A DNA stretch of 34,016 nucleotides, from contig JARGNZ010000029.1 of the NCBI GenBank assembly GCA_029209985.1, positions 1 through 34,016 of the forward strand. The letters run 5' to 3'. The notes beneath the pieces are model-generated. The model saw only the letters and a list, made by a program, of their open reading frames with translations. It ran no database searches and was not told where the DNA came from. Within the stretch, counting starts at the first letter, position 1. Every line of letters begins with the position of its first letter. Shown here in pieces: positions 1 through 6,978 of the stretch. Source of the DNA: Parvibaculaceae bacterium (GTDB lineage Bacteria > Pseudomonadota > Alphaproteobacteria > Parvibaculales > Parvibaculaceae). The translations under genes and the position numbers were made by a program.

Positions 1-519
1 CTTCTTGGTGGTGTCGGTTGGGTCTATGTCCCAGACTTTGAACCAGAATGTTTTGCCCTGCTCGATGGCAGCTTTGCGCTTGTTGTAGATGATGGCTTGT
101 CCACCCGGCATCTTGCCGGTGGTGATGGATTCGATCTTGCGACCTCGGGTGACAACGGTTGGTTTGCTGGGGTCTTGGTCCGGGTTTTCTATCTCTCCCC
201 AATAGGGGGCGACCTTGGTGTGACTGTGACAGGCTACTTGTTCAATGTGGGCTTGGAAGTGTTCGGGCATGAGAAAGTCGGTGGCAAAGTCGATCCGGCG
301 AATGCTTTCTCTCAGGGCCGTACAATTTATATCTGCGAGGGTTTGGACTATGCGGTCCTTGGTGCCGTGGTAGCCATAGGCGGCTAAGGCATTGGCTTGG
401 CATGAGAAGCCGACATTCCATTCTCTGTGATCTGCATTGTTCTTGAACGTCCAAAGCCCGCCAAGGGGACGGTGTTGAAGGCATCGGAAGATCTCATGAC
501 GCTTCTCAATAATCGCCAC
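1..519 (-). CDS. Partial replication-initiator-like protein, continues past the left edge
   Basis: One frame stays open for 173 codons from a GTG at 517-519 to the window edge, so the C-terminus is missing. The segment GKMPGGQAIIYNKRKAAIEQ followed by KTFWFKVW recalls the 'PGRQ..YDKR....... WF..W' stretch I associate with replication initiation proteins of phages and plasmids (Rep_trans-like). That link comes from memory of the motif, not from an alignment. Upstream, an in-frame TAG at 550-552 limits the N-terminus. A TTG at 532-534 is an alternative start, and neither start has a clear Shine-Dalgarno site. No other phage or plasmid gene is visible beside it. The gene points away from the ectoine cluster and may mark the edge of a mobile element. 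That a protein is encoded is fairly likely; the replication role is tentative. Confidence 0.45.
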   Translation of the reverse strand, partial: MAIIEKRHEIFRCLQHRPLGGLWTFKNNADHREWNVGFSCQANALAAYGYHGTKDRIVQTLADINCTALRESIRRIDFATDFLMPEHFQAHIEQVACHSHTKVAPYWGEIENPDQDPSKPTVVTRGRKIESITTGKMPGGQAIIYNKRKAAIEQGKTFWFKVWDIDPTDTTKK

Positions 520-586
520 ACGCCTAGTGCACAATCTAAATCTAGGTTCCTAAGTGTGTTGTGCGGCGCGGCTATAGAATCTTTTA

Positions 587-1117
587 TTATTGGGAGCTGT
601 TGTCGTGCTCTATGTGGCGCGCCTCTTCTTTGGGAAGTTCCTGAATATCTCCAATATCGAGAACCGGCGATGCGTCAATTCCCTCCGCCTCCAGCATTAA
701 AGAGATACGTTCGAGGACGGATTTAATCATGAGCCGTTCCCAATCCTCCAAATGGAAAAATGCGTTGGCAAACTTCTCCTGAAGAAGTTTCGGGGCCTCC
801 TTGAGCACGGCGGCGCCTTTTTCTGTCAGGCGAACTTCCACACTTCTACGGTCATGTCCGCTTCTTTTGCGTGTGACGAGTTCTGTGGTTTCCAACTTTT
901 CAAGGATAGAGGTAACCGTTGCTTGCTTGAGAGAAATCTCTTCGCAGATTCTCTTTTGCGATACCTGGGGGTTGGCTTCAACTGTTTGAAGAACCAAAAT
1001 CTGAGATGTCGTGAGCCCGGTTGAGCGGGCCAACCTTTGGGACTGCAGGTCTGTCGCGCGAATGATCCGCCGAAGGGACGTCAATACATCTTCAGCATCC
1101 TTGTTGAAATCACTCAT
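587..1117 (-). CDS. ectR: MarR-family transcriptional regulator of the ectoine cluster (EctR-like)
   Basis: A 176-residue MarR-type winged-helix protein. The central part has the helix-turn-helix and wing pattern (SQKRICEEISLKQATVTSIL, then LVTRKRSGHDRRSVEVRLTEKG), flanked by helices typical of MarR dimerisation regions. I chose the ATG at 1115-1117 because AGAAGG lies 8 nt upstream; a GTG at 1148-1150 would add 11 residues but has no ribosome site. The gene is divergent from ectA. MarR regulators called EctR or EctR1 are known beside ectoine operons and usually repress them under low salt. The shared inverted repeat in the intergenic region is a natural operator candidate. The MarR family is certain; control of ectABC is inferred from position. 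Confidence 0.85.
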   Translation of the reverse strand: MSDFNKDAEDVLTSLRRIIRATDLQSQRLARSTGLTTSQILVLQTVEANPQVSQKRICEEISLKQATVTSILEKLETTELVTRKRSGHDRRSVEVRLTEKGAAVLKEAPKLLQEKFANAFFHLEDWERLMIKSVLERISLMLEAEGIDASPVLDIGDIQELPKEEARHIEHDNSSQ

Positions 1118-1205
1118 AGGGTTAGCCTTCTGGGAATTTATGTCGAACACTTCGTCTTTTACTGGAATGGGGCGGAAATGTCTCGGATGTAGTTTGTTTG
1201 CGTTT

Positions 1206-1340
1206 CGTTATAAAATAGTTCGATATTCGAATGGTTTGCGATGTCTGTTTCGCTTAAATAGGCGAGTTTTTGGCCTGTTGACAGGCTTTGGGATATATGC
1301 GACTTCATTGGCGCATCAAATATCGAACTATTTTATAACG
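1206..1340. promoter_or_regulatory. Divergent ectR/ectA promoter-operator region with a long inverted repeat
   Basis: A perfect 22-bp arm at 1206-1227 is repeated as its reverse complement at 1319-1340, and similarity continues imperfectly for about 10-13 bp on the outer side of each arm. Read outward, both genes are therefore preceded by the same element, containing ATCGAACTATTTTATAACG. It includes an A/T-rich TATTTTATAA core that could serve as a -10 region. The left arm also adjoins the small palindrome TTCGA-TAT-TCGAA at 1219-1231. The right arm ends 32 nt before the ectA start; the left arm lies 88 nt before the ectR start. A TTGACA occurs between the arms at 1278-1283 but lacks a good -10 at normal spacing. 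The arrangement fits one regulator controlling both promoters. Confidence 0.6.
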
Positions 1341-1372
1341 AAAAACGAAACAAATAGATCGAGGCAAATTAA

Positions 1373-1900
1373 GTGACTGGCAATGTGGACTTTTCCGGTG
1401 ATGTTGTCTTCAGGCCACCTAAATCTAATGAAGGCTTGCAGGTGCACGACCTTATCCATGCGGGAGGCGGCCTGGATGCCAATTCGCTCTACTGCAACGT
1501 GCTCATGGCACACCATTTTGCGGCCACAAGTGCTGTTGCGGTAAGTCGCGATGACATTGTGGGATTCGTAACCGCGTATAGGCCCCCAGACCGCGATGAC
1601 ACTTTGTTTGTCTGGCAGGTAGGTGTTGATGGGGCTTGGCGCGGCAAGGCGATTGCCAGAAGGTTGCTTCTGTCAATTTTGGATAGAGACAGTTGCCAGT
1701 CAGTTCAGTATTTGACGGCGACTATTACGCCGACAAATGAAGCGTCGTGGGCCTTGTTTGAAAGTGCCGCGCAAGCTCTGAATACATCGTTGTCTAAGGC
1801 CCCGCTTTTTGACTCTGAGATGCATTTTGGCGGGCGGCACGAAAGTGAAACCGAAATAAAAATTGGGCCGATTTCGCGGCCTACGATTTGCAAAGCCTAA
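1373..1900 (+). CDS. ectA: L-2,4-diaminobutyrate N-gamma-acetyltransferase
   Basis: EctA acetylates L-2,4-diaminobutyrate with acetyl-CoA to N-gamma-acetyl-diaminobutyrate, the second step of ectoine synthesis. The 175-residue protein is a GNAT-fold enzyme of normal EctA length. It begins with the family's FRPP region (13-16), contains LDANSLYCNVLMAHHF (34-49), and has the acetyl-CoA loop VGVDGAWRGKAIARRL at about 84-99. The C-terminal stretch ending in LFDSEMHF is also typical. The start is GTG at 1373, with GAGG about 8 nt upstream. ectB begins 10 nt after the stop, with its ribosome site overlapping the end of ectA, so the genes are one transcript. The identification rests on sequence pattern and on the neighbouring ectB and ectC. 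Confidence 0.95.
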   Translation: MTGNVDFSGDVVFRPPKSNEGLQVHDLIHAGGGLDANSLYCNVLMAHHFAATSAVAVSRDDIVGFVTAYRPPDRDDTLFVWQVGVDGAWRGKAIARRLLLSILDRDSCQSVQYLTATITPTNEASWALFESAAQALNTSLSKAPLFDSEMHFGGRHESETEIKIGPISRPTICKA

Positions 1901-1910
1901 GGAGGGCCGT

Positions 1911-3206
1911 GTGGATATCAATGATACCGCAGTCTTCGACAAATTAGAAAGTAACGTTCGCAGCTACTGCCGTGGGAACTCTGCGGTTTTTGAGCGCGCT
2001 GAGGGGGCGACGCTTTTTGATGAGAATGGCGAAGCCTATCTCGATTTTCTAGCAGGAGCTGGTAGCCTCAATTATGGGCACAACCATCCTGCGCTGAGAG
2101 ACCAGTTGGTACAGTACATCACGGATGGTGGGGTAACCCACAGTCTGGACTTTCATACAGCTGCGAAGAGGGGTTTTCTGGAGACTTTTCAGGAAATCAT
2201 TCTGCAGCCGCGGCAGATGAATTATGTCGCGCAATTTACAGGGCCAACCGGGGCAAATGCTGTTGAAGCAGCTCTCAAGCTCGCTAGGAAAGTTACAGGG
2301 CGTGCGTCCGTTGTTGCGTTTACGAACGGTTTTCACGGTGTCACGCTTGGGGCGCTTGCGGTAACCGGCAATCAACATCATCGAGGTGGTGCCGGGGTGC
2401 CCTTGGACAATGTCCAACGCATGCCGTTTGCCGGTTATCTTGACGCTGACATGGATACGCTTGCCTATTTTGAGAAAGCGCTCTCCGATAAGAGTAGCGG
2501 TGTCGACCTGCCTGCATGTGTCATCGTCGAAACTGTTCAGGGCGAAGGGGGGCTTAATGTGGCCTCTGGAACCTGGATGAGACGTTTACAGAAGATTTGC
2601 CGCGCCCACTCAATCCTGCTGGTTGTCGATGACATTCAGGCCGGATGCGGTCGGACGGGAACATTCTTCTCGTTTGAGGGCATGGGCGTTGAGCCAGATA
2701 TGGTGACTTTGTCGAAGTCTTTGAGCGGTTATGGGTTGCCCTTGGCTGTTACCTTGATCCGCCCTGAACTCGACTGTTGGTTGCCGGGGGAACACAATGG
2801 AACCTTCCGTGGTTTCAATCATGCTTTTGTCACAGCCAAAACCGCTTTGGACGTGTTCTGGAAGGATGAGCAGTTCCCAACCGAAATCCAAGAAAAGTCC
2901 AAATTTGTTCAGGAATTCATTACACGCATGTGCCGTGATTTGTCACCCTTGAAGCTTAGCGCGAAGGGGAGAGGGCTTATGCAGGGGCTTTCTTTCGATC
3001 GCCCCGAGCTGGCATCGGCAACTGCGGAATTGGCCAGAGAACGAAATCTCGTGATCGAAACGGCAGGGCCAAATGATGAGGTTCTGAAATTCTTCCCCCC
3101 CCTTACAATTACGTTCGATGAACTTGCTGCGGGGCTGGAAATTGTCGAGGACTCACTGCGTGAGGTTCTGGATGAAAAAATTATATCACCTATTGCGGCG
3201 GAGTAG
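1911..3206 (+). CDS. ectB: Diaminobutyrate-2-oxoglutarate transaminase
   Basis: EctB is the PLP enzyme that converts aspartate semialdehyde to L-2,4-diaminobutyrate with glutamate as amino donor, the first committed step to ectoine. The 431-residue protein has the class-III aminotransferase pattern: [17 protein letters not shown] (110-126), [13 protein letters not shown] (238-250) with Asp240 for the pyridine nitrogen, and the Schiff-base Lys269 in [12 protein letters not shown]. The start is GTG at 1911, because AAGGAGG ends 5 nt upstream and the protein then begins where EctB proteins do ([20 protein letters not shown]). The frame is open further upstream inside ectA, but a start there would add an atypical arginine-rich tail. 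It lies between ectA and ectC with almost no spacing. Confidence 0.96.
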   Translation: MDINDTAVFDKLESNVRSYCRGNSAVFERAEGATLFDENGEAYLDFLAGAGSLNYGHNHPALRDQLVQYITDGGVTHSLDFHTAAKRGFLETFQEIILQPRQMNYVAQFTGPTGANAVEAALKLARKVTGRASVVAFTNGFHGVTLGALAVTGNQHHRGGAGVPLDNVQRMPFAGYLDADMDTLAYFEKALSDKSSGVDLPACVIVETVQGEGGLNVASGTWMRRLQKICRAHSILLVVDDIQAGCGRTGTFFSFEGMGVEPDMVTLSKSLSGYGLPLAVTLIRPELDCWLPGEHNGTFRGFNHAFVTAKTALDVFWKDEQFPTEIQEKSKFVQEFITRMCRDLSPLKLSAKGRGLMQGLSFDRPELASATAELARERNLVIETAGPNDEVLKFFPPLTITFDELAAGLEIVEDSLREVLDEKIISPIAAE

Positions 3207-3208
3207 AC

Positions 3209-3604
3209 ATGATTATTCGTAAATTGAGTGAAAGCGATAAGGCCGGTCGTTTGATCCGGTCTGCTGGCTGGGAAAGCAATCGGCTCATTTTGAAAAACGA
3301 TGGGATGGGTTTTTCCTTCCACCTGACGACCATCTATGCGGGTGCAGAACTTGAGATGCATTACAAGAACCACTTGGAGTCTGTCTATTGCATCAGCGGG
3401 GAAGGATCGATCGAAGATTTGGCCACGGGCGAAATTCACGAGATTGAGGCTGGAACATTATACGCACTCAACGAACATGACAGGCATATTCTTCGTGGCA
3501 AGACGGAGATGTTGATGGCATGTACGTTTAACCCCCCTCTGTCGGGCGAGGAAGTCCACGACGAAACAGGCGCCTATCCTCTTCAGCGCGAGGAAGCGGT
3601 TTAA
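3209..3604 (+). CDS. ectC: L-ectoine synthase
   Basis: EctC closes N-gamma-acetyl-diaminobutyrate to ectoine by removing water. It is a 131-residue cupin of the usual length. Family motifs are clear: [20 protein letters not shown] (43-62), then [12 protein letters not shown] and [20 protein letters not shown]. Metal ligands described for ectoine synthases correspond to Glu57, Tyr85 and His93 here, all present. The start ATG lies 2 nt after the ectB stop, preceded by GGCGGAG inside the end of ectB, so translation is probably coupled. No ectoine hydroxylase gene (ectD) or dedicated aspartokinase gene is visible downstream, so this cluster should make ectoine, not 5-hydroxyectoine, unless ectD lies elsewhere. 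Confidence 0.97.
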   Translation: MIIRKLSESDKAGRLIRSAGWESNRLILKNDGMGFSFHLTTIYAGAELEMHYKNHLESVYCISGEGSIEDLATGEIHEIEAGTLYALNEHDRHILRGKTEMLMACTFNPPLSGEEVHDETGAYPLQREEAV

Positions 3605-3605
3605 T

Positions 3606-3725
3606 ATGTCTGGGCCTGAAGGTTTGACCCTGGCGGCCCTGCTGCGTATCCACCAATTACGTCCCGAAAAGATGCTGCCATTTATTCAGAGTGGGATGCG
3701 GGGCGTCCCTTTCGAAACAAACTGA
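3606..3725 (+). CDS. Short unrecognised ORF directly after ectC, perhaps a gene remnant
   Basis: A 39-codon ORF starts 1 nt after the ectC stop, with GAGGAAG 9 nt upstream, so it could be translated by coupling. It begins MSGPEGLTLAALLRIHQLRP and ends VPFETN before TGA. The same frame is open again after this single TGA up to a TAG around 3885, and part of it (GLTVFEETKICELVLNAISS) looks protein-like, but I recognise no family in any frame of 3606-3870. It could be a small operon protein or the debris of a lost gene between ectC and the symporter. Nothing in it resembles ectD. Confidence 0.25.
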   Translation: MSGPEGLTLAALLRIHQLRPEKMLPFIQSGMRGVPFETN

Positions 3726-3870
3726 AGAGTACAAAGAGGTAGGCTGCATCGTTTTGGATGGCCTGCTCTTGCAGGACGCGGCCTGACCGTATTTGAAGAG
3801 ACTAAGATTTGTGAGCTGGTTCTGAACGCGATCAGTTCCATATTGGGGTGCCAACGGGGGCGAAAGAAGA

Positions 3871-5271
3871 ATGACGGTTATTAGTTTTCTAGGTTTTTTG
3901 TTTCTGTTTCTTCTTGTTGGCGTTGCGTCGTTTCTGCGTTCCAGAAATGCCAAGGAAGATTATTACCTAGCGAGTAAAGACGTCTCACCTATGTTTGTCG
4001 GTCTGTCTGCCGTCGCGACAAACAATAGCGGTTATATGTTCATCGGGGTCATTGGCTACACCTACGCCGTTGGGCTTGCGTCAATCTGGCTTATGATTGG
4101 CTGGATTGCAGGTGATTTTCTTGCCTCGCTCTATGTTCACCGACAACTCAGAATTTCGACGGAAAAAACTGGAGAGCTTACGTTCTCCGGTGTTCTCTCA
4201 AGGTGGGACGGTGGTAACTACAAGTATGTGAGATTGATTGCAGCGCTGATTACGGTTGTCTTTCTGGGGGCATATGCGGCTGCACAACTGAGTGCCGGGG
4301 GTAAAGCTCTTCATGCCATTTTCGGGTGGCCGGAAGCGAGCGGTGCTGTGCTTGCAGCGGTTGCAGTCGCAATCTACTGCCTTGCGGGAGGTCTGCGCGC
4401 GTCCATCTGGACAGACGTGGCGCAGTCTTTTGTGATGTTATTTGCGATGGGGCTTTTGCTTGTGGTCGCAATATTGGGACTTGGTGGGCCTGCTAGAGCT
4501 GTTTCTATGATGGGAGAAGTTGATGGGTTTCTCGATCTATTTCCATCCGACCTGGTTGTCCCCGGTTTGTCTGGCATGGCTCTCTTTGTTATTGGTTGGA
4601 TGTTTGCGGGGCTTAGTGTCATTGGTCAGCCACACATTATGGTTCGTTTTATGACGCTGGACCGTCCCGAGCACATCTCGCGCGCACGCGGATGGTACTA
4701 TTCCTTTTTTCTTGCCTTCTATCTCATGGCGACAGGTGTCGGGATGCTATCCCGGATTTATCTTCCAGAGCTGAGTGGTCTGGACCCAGAACTTGCTTTA
4801 CCAACAATGGCGCAGAAACTGCTGCCTCCCGTTTTTGTCGGGTTAATTTTGGCCGGCATCTTCGCGGCGACAATGTCGACGGCAGATTCACTCATATTGA
4901 GCTGCTCATCTGCACTTACCCACGATCTTCTTCCAAAGGGATTGGAGACGACGTTACAGATAAAAGTGGCCACCATTCTTGTGGCAGCTTTTGCGTTGGC
5001 TATTGCGCTGTCGGGAAATCAAAGTGTCTTCAGTCTTGTCATCTTGGCGTGGTCCGTTCTGGCATCGGCTTTCGCGCCCTTATTGATTATGTATGCAATC
5101 GGTAAGCGGGTGTCAGAGGGGCAGGCAATTGTGATGATGCTCACTGGGGTCAGCGTCGCCTTGTTGTGGCGATATTTGGAGTGGCATAATTCGATCTATG
5201 AAGGAATGCCAGGAATACTTGCAGGGTTGTTGATGTTCTATTTATATCGGTTACTGGCTGCGCGTCGGTAG
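3871..5271 (+). CDS. Sodium/solute symporter (SSS family, PutP-like), probable compatible-solute importer
   Basis: A 466-residue polytopic membrane protein with hydrophobic segments along its whole length. It carries the SSS hallmarks: an N-terminal DYYLASKDVSPMFVGLSAVA region, a conserved NNSGY turn near residue 51, and the ATMSTADSLILSCSSALTHD segment at about 333-352, where Ser/Thr side chains form the sodium site in this family. The start ATG at 3871 follows GAAAGAAG. It lies on the ectABC strand 266 nt after ectC with no terminator visible between, so it may be the last gene of that transcript. SSS transporters import proline, betaines and other solutes, and this family has been noted in ectoine clusters. 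Import or recapture of ectoine or another osmolyte is the best guess; the substrate cannot be read from sequence. Confidence 0.85.
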   Translation: MTVISFLGFLFLFLLVGVASFLRSRNAKEDYYLASKDVSPMFVGLSAVATNNSGYMFIGVIGYTYAVGLASIWLMIGWIAGDFLASLYVHRQLRISTEKTGELTFSGVLSRWDGGNYKYVRLIAALITVVFLGAYAAAQLSAGGKALHAIFGWPEASGAVLAAVAVAIYCLAGGLRASIWTDVAQSFVMLFAMGLLLVVAILGLGGPARAVSMMGEVDGFLDLFPSDLVVPGLSGMALFVIGWMFAGLSVIGQPHIMVRFMTLDRPEHISRARGWYYSFFLAFYLMATGVGMLSRIYLPELSGLDPELALPTMAQKLLPPVFVGLILAGIFAATMSTADSLILSCSSALTHDLLPKGLETTLQIKVATILVAAFALAIALSGNQSVFSLVILAWSVLASAFAPLLIMYAIGKRVSEGQAIVMMLTGVSVALLWRYLEWHNSIYEGMPGILAGLLMFYLYRLLAARR

Positions 5272-5403
5272 TCGTTGGCGGTGTTTTCTTAGGTGCTCCC
5301 TATCTTGCGGTGTACTTGTTCTCTTTAAGTCTGAAATTTGGTGGCAGCGCCAAACTGATACTTATCGGTGAAAGACAGTGATGAATTTTCTTGTGGCACA
5401 ATG

Positions 5404-5439
5404 AGCTGCGGTTTCATGATCTGAGATCATAGCTGCGGT
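5404..5439. repeat. Palindrome flanked by a 9-bp direct repeat, in the gap after the symporter
   Basis: A perfect palindrome ATGATCT-G-AGATCAT (5416-5430) is bracketed by two copies of AGCTGCGGT (5404-5412 and 5431-5439). Immediately downstream, CCCCGCAACCA (to about 5455) resembles the 3' end of a tRNA but has no T-loop before it. The rest of 5272-5517 holds no gene I can support and no clear terminator for the symporter. This could be a protein-binding site or a recombination scar. The repeat is seen directly; any function is a guess. Confidence 0.4.
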
Positions 5440-5517
5440 CCCTATCCCCGCAACCAAACACCAAACGACCATCTCAACGGCTTAGCGCATATCACGCTAG
5501 GTCGCTTTTGCATTTAT

Positions 5518-5864
5518 ATGGGCGCGACGGCGGTTAAAGAAAATCTCTATGAGGCGATGAAACAACAAGACAATCAACGTGTACATGTTGATACAGCGCC
5601 TGCGATTTTGGGGTCAGTGGTGCAGATGGCCACAACTATTTTTTCTCTAAATTGGCAAATGCTCTTCTGTTGGAAAATCAACACTCGGTCTGGGCGCTTG
5701 TGGCTGGAATGGCTGGGCACCTGGGTTCAACGTCATCACCTGATGTTGTTGAAATTGTTCAGCATGTTGCAGAGACCGTGGGAGGGGAGACCTTTGGTAT
5801 TCCACGGACGCCTGAAGGTCATGGTGTGCTGATTAATGGCCGACTTTTGTTGCATTATTTTTGA
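5518..5864 (+). pseudogene. Frameshifted unrecognised ORF, about 115 codons if repaired
   Basis: Two overlapping frames look like halves of one protein. The first runs from ATG 5518 (MGATAVKENLYEAMKQQ...) to about 5640. The second continues in another frame to the TGA at 5862-5864 (LANALLLENQHSVWALVAGM..., ETFGIPRTPEGHG). The break coincides with a run of six T at 5639-5644, and one extra T would join the frames. That pattern fits an indel in a homopolymer, either a real mutation or a sequencing error. I do not recognise the product and see no convincing ribosome site. Its end overlaps the convergent siderophore-interacting protein gene by 10 bp. Confidence 0.4.
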
Positions 5865-6904
5865 CTTGCGTTACGGGTCCAATAGGCAACGGAGAGTTGT
5901 TGTTTCTTGTCTAAGAAGGATTTGAAGTGTTTGCGCATTGCTTGGGCTTGGGCAAATTCTCCGGCAAACCAGCCATAGGTGGGTGTGTTTTGCGGGGGGG
6001 TGATGGCACAGAGGCGATCGAGGAGAGCATTTTGTGGGGCGGTGTCTTTATCAACCCATTCTAGTTTTACATTTGCAGGATGCTTGATTGGCTGGCGGCT
6101 TTGGTGCCCGGCTGTTTCAATAATCACGTGGCCGGTCGCGGTTGCGGGTAAGTTTTCTAGAATGCGGGCGAGGGCTGGCAGAGCGGTTTCATCTCCGCCC
6201 ATTAGCAACCATTTGTCGCTCGGGGGGAAGTAGCCGCCGCCGGGGCCTGTGATCAACACTTCATCGCCGGGTTTGACTGTATTGATCCAATCTATTGCTT
6301 GGCCCTTTGGATGGGTGATGAGGTCGAAGGTCATTTCGTCGGTGCTGATGTAGCGGATTGTGAAGACCCTGTTAGACAGCTCGTCTTCGCCTTGCGGCCA
6401 TGTGGTGGTGCCGTCTGTTTGAATGCGTGGCCAGACTGGGGCGCGGGTGCGGTTCTTGGGCGAGAAGAGGCGAAAGTGCAGTCCTTCTTCTGATAGGTAC
6501 TGCAAATCTTCTCCCCCCAGAGTAATGCGGATGCAGGTTGGGGAGATTTTTTTCTGCCTCAGAAAGCGCATGATCCGCGCATTCGGGGGTAAGGAGCTGC
6601 TGATTTGATGACCTTGCCAGACAATCTTTAAGTCGTTGGGGGCGAGTTCTTGCAGGTGCCTTGCTGCAAATTGCTGCATGATCCATTGGTTGGCTTCGGT
6701 TTGGGTTTCCAGTTCGACCGTCACCGTATCGTCGTTACTTTTCAACCAAAGTGTGCCGAAGTCGGTTTCATATGTCACGCAGCTTGGTTCGTTCTGCGCG
6801 GGTATAAAATCGTGTTCTTTTAAGTGGGATACGAGTTTTGCGACGACTGCTGGGGCGCCTGCTATCTTGGCGTCCGTGCGTACTTTGAAGGGGGGGACAG
6901 TCAT
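5855..6904 (-). CDS. Siderophore-interacting protein (FAD/NAD(P)H ferric-siderophore reductase) with N-terminal DUF2218 domain
   Basis: A 349-residue two-part protein. Residues about 10-95 match the DUF2218 pattern (TYETDFGTLWLKSNDDTVTV). Residues about 105-345 form a siderophore-interacting reductase, with the FAD-binding NRVFTIRYI (178-186, the usual RxY(T/S)xR with Tyr replaced by Phe), GPGGGY at 220-225, and GDETALPA at 237-244 in the C-terminal SIP domain. Such enzymes reduce ferric siderophores in the cytoplasm so that iron is released. I chose ATG 6902-6904, preceded by AGGA at about 9 nt; a GTG at 6935-6937 would lie in the loop of a strong hairpin. It is the last gene of the permease-receptor-reductase operon, 74 nt after the receptor gene. 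Confidence 0.9.
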   Translation of the reverse strand: MTVPPFKVRTDAKIAGAPAVVAKLVSHLKEHDFIPAQNEPSCVTYETDFGTLWLKSNDDTVTVELETQTEANQWIMQQFAARHLQELAPNDLKIVWQGHQISSSLPPNARIMRFLRQKKISPTCIRITLGGEDLQYLSEEGLHFRLFSPKNRTRAPVWPRIQTDGTTTWPQGEDELSNRVFTIRYISTDEMTFDLITHPKGQAIDWINTVKPGDEVLITGPGGGYFPPSDKWLLMGGDETALPALARILENLPATATGHVIIETAGHQSRQPIKHPANVKLEWVDKDTAPQNALLDRLCAITPPQNTPTYGWFAGEFAQAQAMRKHFKSFLDKKQQLSVAYWTRNASQK

Positions 6905-6921
6905 TGCATTTTCCTGAGTGG

Positions 6922-6951
6922 GGGAAGCTGGTGGCACGCCACCAGCTTCCC
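6922..6951. promoter_or_regulatory. Strong hairpin between receptor and reductase genes
   Basis: Perfect 13-bp arms GGGAAGCTGGTGG (6922-6934) and its complement (6939-6951) enclose a 4-nt loop. On the plus strand the hairpin is followed by TATTTTT, so it resembles a terminator in that direction. However, the adjacent genes run on the minus strand, where no U-tract follows. In the operon mRNA it could therefore be a processing or stability element lowering reductase expression relative to the receptor, or a partial terminator. Confidence 0.55.
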
Positions 6952-6978
6952 TATTTTTGACTTACCGTAACGCGAGGA

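Noticed and set aside
97-387. 96-codon plus-strand ORF at the left edge
   Set aside because: It is antisense to the open minus-strand Rep-like frame, which has better motif and composition.
1278-1306. TTGACA as the -35 box of the ectA promoter
   Set aside because: No acceptable -10 box lies 16-18 bp downstream; the A/T-rich arm of the inverted repeat is a better -10 region but at the wrong distance.
4692-5105. 137-codon ORF inside the symporter gene
   Set aside because: Alternative frame of a well-supported membrane protein; no start signals and cysteine/serine-rich shadow composition.
5438-5455. Possible tRNA ending in CCCCGCAACCA
   Set aside because: There is no T-loop (TTCRANN), no anticodon stem and no matching 5' acceptor strand upstream; at most a fragment.
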